This document shows positions 53,062-61,891 of a stretch of DNA of 64,000 bases, one piece after another. The stretch lies in the NCBI GenBank assembly GCA_029001845.1, contig JAREWP010000090.1, positions 62,001 to 126,000 on the forward strand. Direction: 5' to 3'. A program made the translations under genes and the position numbers. A model generated the notes under the pieces. It saw nothing but the letters and a program-made list of their open reading frames with translations. It searched no databases and had not been told where the DNA came from. Source of the stretch: Candidatus Magnetocorallium paracelense. Lineage in GTDB: Bacteria > Nitrospirota > Thermodesulfovibrionia > Thermodesulfovibrionales > Magnetobacteriaceae. How positions within the stretch are numbered: position 1 is the first letter of the stretch; each line of letters starts with the position of its first letter.

Positions 53062-53564
53062 TAAATAATCCTGGTCTTGTCATTATTGAAATCTTTTGTG
53101 TTGAGGTGGCACAGAGCAAGAGCAAGAGCGTCGGCGCTGTCATGACTGATTTTTGTTTTAATATTAAAAACAGCTCTTATCATCTCTGTAACCTGTTTCT
53201 TGTCTGCTTTTCCGTAACCGACGACGGCTTTTTTTACTTCCAGGGCGCTGTATTCGACTATGGGAATATTTTCGGACGACAGAGTCAGTATGGCTATTCC
53301 TCTGGCATGACCCAGATAAAGGGCCGCTTTGTATCCCTTAGCGAAAAAAACTTTTTCTATTACAGCAATTTCGGGGCTGTAGGATGCAACGATTTCAGAA
53401 AGTTCGTCATAGAGGCGCCTGAGCCTGTGAGAGAGTGGTTTTTTGCGTGGCAGTTCTATTTGACCTGATGATATGTATCTGGCTTCATTACCACATTTTT
53501 CCAGAAAACCATAGCCGCATACAATGCTTCCCGGGTCAATCCCCATTATCAGCGTACCGGACAT
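53061..53564 (-). CDS. ruvC: Crossover junction endodeoxyribonuclease RuvC
   Basis: The 167-residue protein has the four RuvC acidic residues: D10 in MGIDPGS, E70 in AVIEKVFF, and D142 and D145 in SHDSADALALAL. RuvC resolves Holliday junctions as a dimer with RuvAB. An internal Met at residue 7 (MGIDPGS) is an alternative start and the one closest to the family consensus. ruvA and ruvB are not adjacent. Confidence 0.93.
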   Translation of the reverse strand: MSGTLIMGIDPGSIVCGYGFLEKCGNEARYISSGQIELPRKKPLSHRLRRLYDELSEIVASYSPEIAVIEKVFFAKGYKAALYLGHARGIAILTLSSENIPIVEYSALEVKKAVVGYGKADKKQVTEMIRAVFNIKTKISHDSADALALALCHLNTKDFNNDKTRII

Positions 53565-53579
53565 TCTGGTTTCTTTGCT

Positions 53580-54167
53580 TTAACCCTTTTTCCTGGGTAA
53601 TTCGAAAAGTATCTCTTCTACGAGCTCGCAAATTATATGGCCCAGTGTAATGTGTGTTTCCTGTATCCTTGGCGTATCGGCAGAGGGAACTATAAATCCA
53701 TAGGTCGCCTTTTCAGCGAACTCGACTCCCTTTTCACCTGTAAAAGCAATGGATATGAGTTTCTTTTTTTTGGAAACATCCATTGCTTTCAAAACATTCT
53801 TTGACTTACCGCTTGTGCTGATGGCTATCACCACATCTCCGGGTTCGGAAAGGCTTTTGAGCTGTCTTGCGAAGATATCGGAAAAGCGGTAGTCATTTGA
53901 TATAGCCGTTATTGTGGCCATATCCGTATTCAGGGCTATGGCGGGCAATCCGGGTCGCTCTCTTTTAAATCGGTTCATAAACTCTGCTGCAATATGTGAG
54001 GCGTCCGTTGAAGAACCGCCGTTACCAAAGAGGAGGAGTTTTTTCCCGTTATTAAAGCTGTCTGCTATAGCATTAGCCGCCTCTACAACCTTTTCGACAT
54101 TAGACTTAAAAAAAGCCTCCTTTACGGCGACACTTTCTTTTACTGATTTCAAAATTGCATTTTTCAT
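53580..54167 (-). CDS. gmhA: Phosphoheptose isomerase
   Basis: This 195-residue SIS-domain protein has GNGGSSTDASHIAAE, ISNDYRFSDIF, STSGKSKNVLKA and the C-terminal QETHITLGHIICELVE, all typical of GmhA. The enzyme converts sedoheptulose 7-phosphate to D-glycero-D-manno-heptose 7-phosphate for LPS inner core. It lies directly before ruvC with 15 nt between. It supports an LPS-bearing cell envelope. Confidence 0.92.
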   Translation of the reverse strand: MKNAILKSVKESVAVKEAFFKSNVEKVVEAANAIADSFNNGKKLLLFGNGGSSTDASHIAAEFMNRFKRERPGLPAIALNTDMATITAISNDYRFSDIFARQLKSLSEPGDVVIAISTSGKSKNVLKAMDVSKKKKLISIAFTGEKGVEFAEKATYGFIVPSADTPRIQETHITLGHIICELVEEILFELPRKKG

Positions 54168-54183
54168 TTTATATGCACCTCAA

Positions 54184-54292
54184 AAAAATAATTAATTAAT
54201 TTAGGGATTGAGGAATTAATTAATTTAGGGATTTCAAGTTTGGATAAGACGGCAGTTATATTCTTCTCCAATCCCCCAATCCCTCAATCCAA
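54184..54292. repeat. 'ttagggattgagg / cctcaatccctaa' hairpin
   Basis: Left words at about 54190-54234 (aattaatttagggattgaggaa, twice, partly) pair with ccaatcccccaatccctcaatcc at about 54268-54290. The right arm overlaps the stop codon (54284-54286) of the LptM-like gene. The architecture matches the hairpins of the sugar cluster, with another vocabulary. Confidence 0.65.
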
Positions 54293-54406
54293 AATACTTA
54301 TTTCAGATTTCATTTCCTCAGGCGGGATTAGAGGGCCTTTTTTCCCGCAGGATACGACAGATGTCATTAAAATAATTATTATTAATAGTGTCACAAGCCT
54401 GTTCAT
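54284..54406 (-). CDS. LptM-like small lipoprotein
   Basis: The 40-residue product MNRLVTLLIIIILMTSVVSC... has a signal sequence, a lipobox cysteine at C20 and the CGKKGPLIPP motif of the LptM/YifL family (CGxKGPLxxP). LptM helps assembly of the LptD LPS translocon in enterobacteria. It starts in a 3-nt ATGA overlap with the stop of argH, a common argH-lptM arrangement in proteobacteria. It is shorter than usual gene-calling cut-offs. Its stop lies in an intergenic repeat arm. Confidence 0.82.
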   Translation of the reverse strand: MNRLVTLLIIIILMTSVVSCGKKGPLIPPEEMKSEISILD

Positions 54407-55788
54407 GATTTCCCCTTAATGACAATTTTCTTTAATCTCTCAATCTGTTTTTTGATTTCGTCCGGCGAAGCACTGCCTCTGGATTTTTTGTTTCTCAGTG
54501 ATTTTTCAATTGTTATGTAGTCGTATAGGTCTGTCTCTATAACAGGGGAAAAGCGGTTGTATTCGCTTATGTCTATATCGCTTAACTCCTTCCTGCTGTC
54601 TATGCAGTATTTTACAATTTCTCCCGTAATTTTATGGGCCTCTCTAAAGGGGGTTCCCTTTTTTACGAGATATTCCGCTAAGTCGGTTGCCAGGGAGAAG
54701 CCGGAATGGGCGGTTTTGTGCATCCGTTTTTTGTTGAAACGAATCTTTGGGAGCATTTCCGTAAAAATAGTCAGAGAACCTTTGAGAGTATCCAGAGCGT
54801 TGAAAAGCGGCTCTTTATCTTCCTGCATGTCACGATTGTAAGTTAAAGGCAGAGCCTTCATTATTGTTAAAACTGTTATCAATGACCCATATACACGTCC
54901 TGTTTTACCTCTGACCAGCTCAGCTACATCGGGATTCTTTTTCTGAGGCATGATACTGGAGCCTGTTGTAAAAGAATCGGATATTTCAATAAAAGAAAAC
55001 TCTTCAGAAGACCACAATACCAGTTCCTCGGCCAGTCTGCTCAGATGCATCATCGTTATCGAGGCATTTGAAATAAATTCAATAATAAAATCTCTGTCTG
55101 ATACTGCGTCCATGCTGTTTTCCGAGATTCTTTGAAATCCCAGCAGTTTTGCTACATAGGCCCTGTCCGTAGCGAAGGTGGTGCCGGCGAGTGCACAGGC
55201 CCCCAATGGAAGAGAATCGGTTCTTTTCAAACAATCCTCGAACCTCTCCATATCTCTCAAAAACATCTCGACATAAGCAGTAAGATGGTGGGCCATTGTG
55301 ACCGGTTGAGCTCTCTGCAGATGTGTATATCCCGGCATAATTGTATCAATATTTGATGAGGCTCTCTTTAAGAGCACTTTTGTCAGTTTTTTGAGTAATC
55401 TAAGGAGGAATTTAATCTCATCGCGCATAAATAACCGGATGTCCAAGGCGATCTGATCGTTCCTGGATCGAGCTGTATGAAGTTTCTTTCCCAAATCGCC
55501 GATCTTTTCAATAAGAGCGACCTCGATATTCATGTGGATATCTTCCATACTCCTTCTGAATCGAAAGAGGCCCTTTTCTATTTCGTCGGAAATCTCGTCA
55601 AGCCCCCTGAGTATCTCTGTCAGATCGGTTTTGGAAATAATCCCTGTTTTGGCCAGCATTTTGGCGTGGGCTTTGCTGCCCATTAGATCGTAATACCAGA
55701 GTCGTTTGTCAAAGGAAATCGACTCGGTAAAGGATTCGACAAAGTCTGAAGTCTCCTCCTTAAATCTGCCTGACCACTGTTTTCCCAT
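54403..55788 (-). CDS. argH: Argininosuccinate lyase
   Basis: The 461-residue length matches the family. GSSIMPQKKNPD is the catalytic signature loop, the N-terminus MGKQWSGRFKEETS is typical, and HTARSRNDQ is the second conserved block. ArgH splits argininosuccinate into arginine and fumarate. It overlaps the LptM-like gene by 4 nt. No other arg genes are in the window. Confidence 0.95.
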   Translation of the reverse strand: MGKQWSGRFKEETSDFVESFTESISFDKRLWYYDLMGSKAHAKMLAKTGIISKTDLTEILRGLDEISDEIEKGLFRFRRSMEDIHMNIEVALIEKIGDLGKKLHTARSRNDQIALDIRLFMRDEIKFLLRLLKKLTKVLLKRASSNIDTIMPGYTHLQRAQPVTMAHHLTAYVEMFLRDMERFEDCLKRTDSLPLGACALAGTTFATDRAYVAKLLGFQRISENSMDAVSDRDFIIEFISNASITMMHLSRLAEELVLWSSEEFSFIEISDSFTTGSSIMPQKKNPDVAELVRGKTGRVYGSLITVLTIMKALPLTYNRDMQEDKEPLFNALDTLKGSLTIFTEMLPKIRFNKKRMHKTAHSGFSLATDLAEYLVKKGTPFREAHKITGEIVKYCIDSRKELSDIDISEYNRFSPVIETDLYDYITIEKSLRNKKSRGSASPDEIKKQIERLKKIVIKGKS

Positions 55789-55982
55789 TACCTGAAAGAA
55801 TAAAATTTTTTTTTCCTATTGGTCAATAGAAATCAATAGACTAAATTTATTATAATATATGATATTTTTTATTTTCCCGGAAAATAGGGGCGTCTGTCGG
55901 CTAAAGGGTTGCAACTTTTACTGGTTTTCAGAACAAAAACTAAAGAAAATCTTATAATAACAGATAAATATAGGGGGTAGTC

Positions 55983-56429
55983 ATGAGGAAATTTTTTTTA
56001 TTATCAGTGTCTTTTATTATTCTGTTGCTTTTGACAAATAATCTATATGCTCTGTGCGTTAAAGTGCCCGAGGCGAATTTGAGGAGCGGGCCGGGCATAA
56101 AAAACGAGAAGACCTGGAAGGTGTATAAATATATGCCTTTTAAGAAACTTGAGAGCAAAGGAGGCTGGTATAGAGTAAAGGACGTTGACGGCGATGTACA
56201 TTGGATTTTCGGTAATCTTGTAACTGACAAATTCAAATGCGCAGTCGTAAAGGCCGACAAAGTCAATGTCAGGAGCGGGCCGGGAACCAATTTTAAGAAA
56301 ACTCCTCTTAGTCCTGTAATTAAATACTACTCTTTTAAGGTAACGGGAAAGAAAAAAGAGTGGGTAAACGTTTCGGACGAGTATAACAACAGCGGCTGGA
56401 TTTCAAAGAATTTACTATGGATTCAATGA
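55983..56429 (+). CDS. Secreted protein with two bacterial SH3 domains
   Basis: This 148-residue protein has a signal peptide (FFLLSVSFIILLLLTNNLYA). Two SH3b repeats follow, each with an NLRSGPG or NVRSGPG core and a closing W-x-G/S pattern (WIFGNLV, GWISKNLLWIQ). SH3b domains bind peptidoglycan or other periplasmic ligands. No enzyme domain is attached. The gene is divergent from argH and shares a 190-bp AT-rich gap with it. Confidence 0.85.
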   Translation: MRKFFLLSVSFIILLLLTNNLYALCVKVPEANLRSGPGIKNEKTWKVYKYMPFKKLESKGGWYRVKDVDGDVHWIFGNLVTDKFKCAVVKADKVNVRSGPGTNFKKTPLSPVIKYYSFKVTGKKKEWVNVSDEYNNSGWISKNLLWIQ

Positions 56430-56482
56430 GTAATCCGGATATTCGGCCTCTGTAAACAGTCACTTTTAAATGGAGAAAAAAT

Positions 56483-57046
56483 ATGAAACAAAAAAATTAT
56501 GAGGCCAATCTGGACACAGCAATTTCTTACCTCCAACTGAATCAAAAGGAGAACGCTATCGCTTCGTTGAATATGGCATACTCTCAGGTTCCAAACGAGG
56601 ACAAGACTTCCGATAACTCCAGTTATTTAAAAATTTTGTCTCTTGCCGCAAGATTCGCGCTTGAAGCCGGAGATTTCAATAACGGCGCAAATTATATCAA
56701 CAAAGGTTTAAGCCTGAAGAACCTGCACGCAGATTTACTTTTTCTTAATATTCTCTGTTTGAGGGAACAGCATAAGTATGGAGAAATATTGTCGAATCTC
56801 ATTAACTATCTCGTGGCGATAGATATGCCCGATGCGATACTGTTCAGTTATGATTTCGTTAATGAAGAGGCGATAAATGAAGTATACGAAAGCCTGATCC
56901 CCATTGCGTACAGAAATACACCCAATCACGGCCCTATTCTGGAGGTGATTAAAGACACAATTGAAAAACTAAAGGAGCTTTCCGGGGGCAGTTATCTTGA
57001 AAGAGCTTATCATATTATGCTTTCCATCGACAGACAGGAAAATTGA
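56483..57046 (+). CDS. Helical-repeat (TPR-like) protein of unknown function
   Basis: The 187-residue cytoplasmic protein looks fully helical, with TPR-like spacing (NLDTAISYLQLNQKENAIASL, then ALEAGDFNNGANYINKGLSL). A ribosome-binding GGAG lies upstream. Its TGA stop overlaps the TTG start of the next gene, so the two are coupled and probably act together. I do not recognise a named family. Confidence 0.6.
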   Translation: MKQKNYEANLDTAISYLQLNQKENAIASLNMAYSQVPNEDKTSDNSSYLKILSLAARFALEAGDFNNGANYINKGLSLKNLHADLLFLNILCLREQHKYGEILSNLINYLVAIDMPDAILFSYDFVNEEAINEVYESLIPIAYRNTPNHGPILEVIKDTIEKLKELSGGSYLERAYHIMLSIDRQEN

Positions 57047-58209
57047 AGAGAATACTTTTACCGATTGGAGATAATGACTTAAAGGCCACAAACGGCAGAC
57101 TTCTGCACATTGCCAGAGTATTGGGGCAAGATGGTTTTCACGTCGAGGTGATGACTTACAGCAGAGAAGTCTTTGCCTTCGCCGGTAAGCAGTTAAAGGG
57201 AAGTGTCAATGTCACCCTCACGGTTACAAGGTCTCAGGGATTTCCGGTCCAGCACAGGCCTGCACTTATAGAAACATTTATAAAACTCATGAATCACGTT
57301 AAAATACCTGGTTCTGACCTCGAAATTTTTAAGATCACTGCATTTGACGATTTTTCCGGTCATATCGTTGATTTTTCCTTTCCCGATATAGACATAACAC
57401 TTTACAGCAGCATTTTAATGCCTTTACCGACAACTGACGGTCCGCCTCCTCCCATTGCGGACATTTTTTATTCCACTATCTGTTTTCTTGCTAAAAGCGA
57501 AAATATACCGATCGTAGGCTTGCAGCTCTACCCGGTCGTCCAGATTCCGCCGTTGCATATTAAGACGATAGATTACATCATTATAAAGGCTGAATGGGAG
57601 ATTAAGGTCCTTGAGGAACAGAATTTCGATCTCAACAGGATTTTCGTGCTTTCCCATGAAAAGGATAATTATTTAATCAGCACGATAGAAGACAGCTATT
57701 TGAATCTTGTGTACAAAGCCGATATATCGATATCTAAAAAAGAGATCGCCATTCTTATAATCAATCATCATAAACTTCGCTTCTGTATAAAAGATGTTCT
57801 TGATGTTGTCGGACCTTTGGATGTCCCTAAAACGGTTTTTTTTCTGAAAAGGAAGTTCGTTGTAAGGGAACTTAACGAAGATGACATTATTAATGAGCTC
57901 TTTATGGACAGCATTAAAGCTGTTAAGGGACGTTCCTTTCTGATGGAACCGGACACAAAGGGAAATCTTATAATGATGTCTGACATAATCATATCACCTA
58001 CATATCTCTCCACTCTGGAATTCGCTTCCAAATACGATAAGCTCTCATTAGTATATAATCCCCTCTATGAAAAAATGGATGACAAAAGAGGAGTCGAATT
58101 CGTCAATAACAAAGAGTCTCTGCGCAAAAGGATAATGGACTATTACAGGTATAAATTGTCTCTGACATCTTTTAGCGACATCGCAGGAGAACTCAGCAAA
58201 TCAAATTAA
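57043..58209 (+). CDS. Putative GT-B-like protein of unknown function
   Basis: The 388-residue protein starts at a TTG (57043-57045) overlapping the upstream stop, with AGGA seven nt before it. The beginning (MKRILLPIGDNDLKATNGRLLHIARVLG) resembles the first Rossmann strand and loop of a GT-B glycosyltransferase. A DIIISPTYLSTLEFASKYDK segment later sits where a donor-binding helix would be. The rest has no motif I know, so the function is open. Confidence 0.55.
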   Translation: MKRILLPIGDNDLKATNGRLLHIARVLGQDGFHVEVMTYSREVFAFAGKQLKGSVNVTLTVTRSQGFPVQHRPALIETFIKLMNHVKIPGSDLEIFKITAFDDFSGHIVDFSFPDIDITLYSSILMPLPTTDGPPPPIADIFYSTICFLAKSENIPIVGLQLYPVVQIPPLHIKTIDYIIIKAEWEIKVLEEQNFDLNRIFVLSHEKDNYLISTIEDSYLNLVYKADISISKKEIAILIINHHKLRFCIKDVLDVVGPLDVPKTVFFLKRKFVVRELNEDDIINELFMDSIKAVKGRSFLMEPDTKGNLIMMSDIIISPTYLSTLEFASKYDKLSLVYNPLYEKMDDKRGVEFVNNKESLRKRIMDYYRYKLSLTSFSDIAGELSKSN

Positions 58210-58615
58210 GCTAAAGACCTGCCCGGACTGTCACAAATTCAATAAAAAATGTATAATACACATAACTGATTTGGCAGACAGAATAAAGGACGACTGTCTT
58301 TGGTCGTTGCTCTCCCAAAAGCGCATGTTCAGGTTTGAAACTGCATAATGTTGTTTGTGGCAGCCCACAGGATTATGGACGTTTATTCCGTTAAACCTGT
58401 CGAAAAAATTAGGTGTTGAATATTAACAATTTTTGTAACTACTTAGGTAATTAGGCTGAAGGCTGAAGCAAAAAATCAAATGACTTGGATACATTAACTG
58501 CATTAGTCAATAAAAAGCTTTAAGTTTTATCAGTAGAGCATATTTTTCCTAATAGTCTTCAGCCTTCAGTCTATACACCTAAGTAGTTACCAATTTTTTA
58601 TATAATTGCTTGACA
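58210..58615. repeat. Inverted-repeat element with 34-bp arms
   Basis: Arms at 58435-58468 (gtaactacttaggtaattag...) and 58557-58590 (cttcagccttcagtc...) pair at about 29 of 34 positions around an 88-nt core. The outer flanks extend the symmetry (aatttttgtaac / gttaccaatttttt). A solo right end lies at 25886-25908, so this may be a small non-autonomous element. The rest of the gap (58210-58434) shows no gene. Confidence 0.7.
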
Positions 58616-59881
58616 ATGTCTTTGATTAAAGATTTGTTTAACCGTTTTGTGCAATGGTTAGGCTACGATCTTGGAATTTCGCCTAACCAGATTACTCTGG
58701 GTCGTCTCATCTTTTTTGTCCCCAGTTGGCTGATGTGGATTTATAAAGACGATTTGGCTCAACTGACAGGTCTTTCGTGGCTGTTTTTTGGTTATCTCGC
58801 TTTTTTTGCCGTAACTACTGTCATTTTTTTTGATATTGTAGACGGTGCTCTTGCCAGAGCAACGGGTCAGGTAAGCGATCAGGGAAAGTTTCTGGATCCT
58901 ATCGTCGATAAATTGATTACATACTTTACTCTTGCATTATTTTGGTCCGTTATTAATCAAATCGCTTTATTGATTCTTTTTACCCTCGATGTAGCCTCGA
59001 CATTTCTCAGAGGAGCTCATGTGCATGGAGCGAATCAGTTTGGCAAAAAGAAGGCACTCTCACAGAATTTGTCAAAGCTGTTTTTCGGAATGGCAGTGCT
59101 CGCCTCTGTTCAATGGTTTAACGCGATCGGTAATTTCCTTATTTACACAGCCATTTGTCTCGCCGTTATTTCAGTTGGTCTGAGGGTTTTACCGGATAAA
59201 ATAAAGAGTTCTGTCCAAGTGGTTATTCCACAGCTTTTAACCCTGGGAAATCTTGTCGCCGGTTTAGGTACTATATGGTGCGCGTTTAATGACAGAATCG
59301 AGTTGGGGGTATTTTTGAACTTCACGGCTATGGTGTTCGATTTGATAGACGGCGCCGCAGCAAGAAAATTGGGTGTGGCAAGCAGCTTTGGCAAGCATTT
59401 CGACACGATTGCAGATCTTGTAAGCTTTGGCGCCGGGCCTGCTTTTTTGGTAGGCGCCATAAACGGGTTTACTCCTGTCGCTATTTTCGTCTGCTGTACA
59501 TATTTTTTTGCAACAGGTATCCGGTTGTATGATTATACCCGTTCAAAAGGTAAAACACCGTCCGGTTTTTTCAGAGGGCTGCCAAGCCCGGCCGGCGCCT
59601 GGCTGGTTGTCTCTTCCGCACTTTTCAATCATCCGCTTTTTTGTCTGATTACCATGATTACCGCGGCAGTGCTTATGTGTTTGTTTTTTTTGCATTGGAT
59701 ACATTTCAACAGGGTACTGCCGGATATCAATCTTTTTGAAATAACGGCAGCTATCGTCATCGGGCTGCTGACAGCTTTTATTGCTCCGCCTGGCGGCTTT
59801 GCGGCCGGCCCTATTGTGGTTTATATTTTTTCCCCGACTTGGAGAAAACCTGGGTTGACGACAGACAAGAATCAGATTTAA
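58616..59881 (+). CDS. Tandem CDP-alcohol phosphatidyltransferase fusion (PgsA-like + PssA-like)
   Basis: The protein has about 421 residues and two complete CDP-alcohol phosphotransferase domains; numbering follows a TTG start two codons earlier. The first has D75, D78-G79, R83, G92, D96 and D100 (DIVDGALARATGQVSDQGKFLD). The second has D244, D247-G248, R252, G261, D265 and D269 (DLIDGAAARKLG), and the DLVSFGAGP tail specific to phosphatidylserine synthases. Each domain normally makes a phospholipid from CDP-diacylglycerol at the membrane. The fusion is unusual. The ATG at 58616 lies 25 nt past a repeat arm and has no clear ribosome-binding site. Confidence 0.85.
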   Translation: MSLIKDLFNRFVQWLGYDLGISPNQITLGRLIFFVPSWLMWIYKDDLAQLTGLSWLFFGYLAFFAVTTVIFFDIVDGALARATGQVSDQGKFLDPIVDKLITYFTLALFWSVINQIALLILFTLDVASTFLRGAHVHGANQFGKKKALSQNLSKLFFGMAVLASVQWFNAIGNFLIYTAICLAVISVGLRVLPDKIKSSVQVVIPQLLTLGNLVAGLGTIWCAFNDRIELGVFLNFTAMVFDLIDGAAARKLGVASSFGKHFDTIADLVSFGAGPAFLVGAINGFTPVAIFVCCTYFFATGIRLYDYTRSKGKTPSGFFRGLPSPAGAWLVVSSALFNHPLFCLITMITAAVLMCLFFLHWIHFNRVLPDINLFEITAAIVIGLLTAFIAPPGGFAAGPIVVYIFSPTWRKPGLTTDKNQI

Positions 59882-59900
59882 ATTTGTATTTTATTTCTGT

Positions 59901-61376
59901 TTACTGTCTTCCGGATTCTGACTCATGAATGTTTACAAGCAGTTTCTGATACTCTTCCGATTCTTTTGTTTTGTTGCGTTTTTCGCAACCCTGAATTACA
60001 ATTCCAAGTTTTTTTTTGAGAATTGTAATTATCTTTTCCCTGAAGGAATCGTTTTTTTCATTTTCAAGTAACCTGAGCAGCGACTTTATCCTGAATTGGT
60101 CCATTATCTTGTATCTTTGCGATAGCTGATCTTCATGGCCGCCGTATTTTATAACAGACTGCAAGGGGTCGAGTCCTACAGGATGAAAGCGTGCTATTTT
60201 CAGCCAAAGATCATAATCTTCACATGCTGGCAGAGATTTGTCAAAAGAGCCGTATTTTTTAAGTACGTTTTTTTTTATTAATAGAGCGGAAGCTGTAATC
60301 AGACATCTCTCAAGGGACTTCTCCCATATCCATCCTTCAGGTTTTATATGATGTTTACAGGGATTCACTCTTTTTCCCTTTCTGATCCATATCTCCTCAG
60401 ATTGGAGGATTTCATAATATGGATGTTTGTCAAGATAGTTCAGTTGATTATTAAGTTTATCCCTGGTCCATAGATCGTCGGAATCGAGAAAGGCGATCCA
60501 TTCATAAAGGGATTGTTTTATCCCCTCGTTTCTTGCCCTGGAAACACCGAAATTTTCAGTCAGATGGAGGGTTCTGATTTTGTCTTTGTATCCATCTATG
60601 ATTTCACCTGTACTGTCTGTCGAGCCGTCATTAACAACAATTATTTCTTCGGCTTTCCTTGTCTGGTTCAGCACGGATTCTATACATGAAGAGATTGTTG
60701 ACTCTCGATTATGTACAGGTATAACAACGGATACTCTCTTTTCTTCCTTTGATATAAAACAACGAAGCAGCTTTTTAATCGCTTCTCTAATAGCAGAAAG
60801 ATTATTTTTGAAATCCTTTTTGAAATCGTTATCTGAATAATCACTTCCGAATTTGAGGCAGTGAAAGTGATGGCCCGTCTCTTTGAAAATTTTCGCCAGT
60901 TCAAAGCACTCCATATCCACGGCATCATACTTTTTCCAGGTGTAAGGAATGGAGGATGTTATTGGTTTCGTAACCGTTAAAATCGATTTGACATTGGTTA
61001 TGTTGTCAGGATAAGGCAATGGAAGTCTGGTATCGATTGGAATTGAGCAGCCTTCTTCGTTTACAGCGTATTCGAAGCTCATCCATCTGCGGAGATGATA
61101 TTTTTTGTTCAGTATTCCGCAGGTTCCGATATTTAAGACAAAGAGAGGGGATAGATTATTGGTTATCCACTCTCCCGACTCTCTGGCTGCATCGGGCCCA
61201 ATACCTGTGATTATGAAGAGCACAGAGTTGTCAATACGTTTTAAATTATTCAGAATACCGGATTGTAATGCTTTTATCGAATAAATCGGAATGCCCTTCG
61301 ATGTAAGCCACTCCATTGGCAATTCTGACTTAAGAGCTGCGATAAAGAGAAATTTAAGTTCTGTCAATGCGCTCAT
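59901..61376 (-). CDS. Nucleoside phosphorylase-like domain fused to a GT2 glycosyltransferase
   Basis: Residues 1-205 resemble the PNP/MTAN family: ITGIGPDAAR, NIGTCGIL and the purine-site AVDMECFELA (VDME at 153-156), with GSDYSD as the catalytic aspartate region. Residues from 215 are a GT2 domain (VSVVIPVHNRESTI, VVNDGSTDS, AFLDSDDLW, CEDYDLWLKIA). HpnG-type nucleosidases of hopanoid synthesis share the VDME-type fold, but that link is only a guess. The end of the gene lies 20 nt from the converging phospholipid gene. A DNA-level frame fusion artefact is unlikely, as one frame spans both. Confidence 0.83.
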   Translation of the reverse strand: MSALTELKFLFIAALKSELPMEWLTSKGIPIYSIKALQSGILNNLKRIDNSVLFIITGIGPDAARESGEWITNNLSPLFVLNIGTCGILNKKYHLRRWMSFEYAVNEEGCSIPIDTRLPLPYPDNITNVKSILTVTKPITSSIPYTWKKYDAVDMECFELAKIFKETGHHFHCLKFGSDYSDNDFKKDFKNNLSAIREAIKKLLRCFISKEEKRVSVVIPVHNRESTISSCIESVLNQTRKAEEIIVVNDGSTDSTGEIIDGYKDKIRTLHLTENFGVSRARNEGIKQSLYEWIAFLDSDDLWTRDKLNNQLNYLDKHPYYEILQSEEIWIRKGKRVNPCKHHIKPEGWIWEKSLERCLITASALLIKKNVLKKYGSFDKSLPACEDYDLWLKIARFHPVGLDPLQSVIKYGGHEDQLSQRYKIMDQFRIKSLLRLLENEKNDSFREKIITILKKKLGIVIQGCEKRNKTKESEEYQKLLVNIHESESGRQ

Positions 61377-61624
61377 CCTACAGCTTCCGGTAACAATTTG
61401 AACAGTTCCGTTTACTTGTCCTTTCCGAGAGTTCTGATTTGTTTTTCACTGTTGCAGGGGCATAGGAGGAGAAAAATCCAATCATTTAAGCATTATAGCA
61501 CAGACTTCTATGTCTCGTGTAGATCGTAAAATAGAATTGGCCTCCAAAAATCGCTTAAAATTGCCCCCCCCAAAAAAATAAGTTAAAATCTCCTTTTAAG
61601 AAAATTAAAAGGAGGAAAAAAGGG
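61377..61624. mobile_element. Left-end remnant of an IS21-like element (leader part)
   Basis: The gap in front of the istA remnant contains caaaatagaattggcctcc-like sequence and a C-tract (ttgcccccccc, about 61561-61571). It ends with an AAAGGAGG-rich leader (61607-61623) that serves the istA start. The true element end was not located. Confidence 0.4.
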
Positions 61625-61891
61625 GTGATAAGCATGTACAAATGGTATCAGGTGAAAGCATTACAGGGAAAAGGTTTAACGATAAAGAAAATAATGAAAG
61701 AATTAAAATTATCAAAAAATGCGGTGAGGAAATATATGAGGAGCAATGATCCTCCTGAATTTAAGAAGCGTCACTACGATAAGGAGCTAAATCGTTATGA
61801 CTCTGAAATAAAGGAAATGATCGGTAAAGAATATTTCGGAACGCGGATATTGAAGTTTAACAAGCATTTCCATCCCAAATTGATAGCATAA
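61625..61891 (+). pseudogene. istA: Truncated IS21-family transposase IstA
   Basis: The first 75 residues (MISMYKWYQVKALQGKGLTI, then an HTH with KKIMKELKLSKNAVRKYMRS, DPPEFKKRHYDKEL) match the N-terminus of IS21 IstA. After KEYFGTRI near position 61850 the match stops, and 13 unrelated residues precede a stop codon. The catalytic DDE domain and istB are missing, so it is an inactive remnant. Confidence 0.85.
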
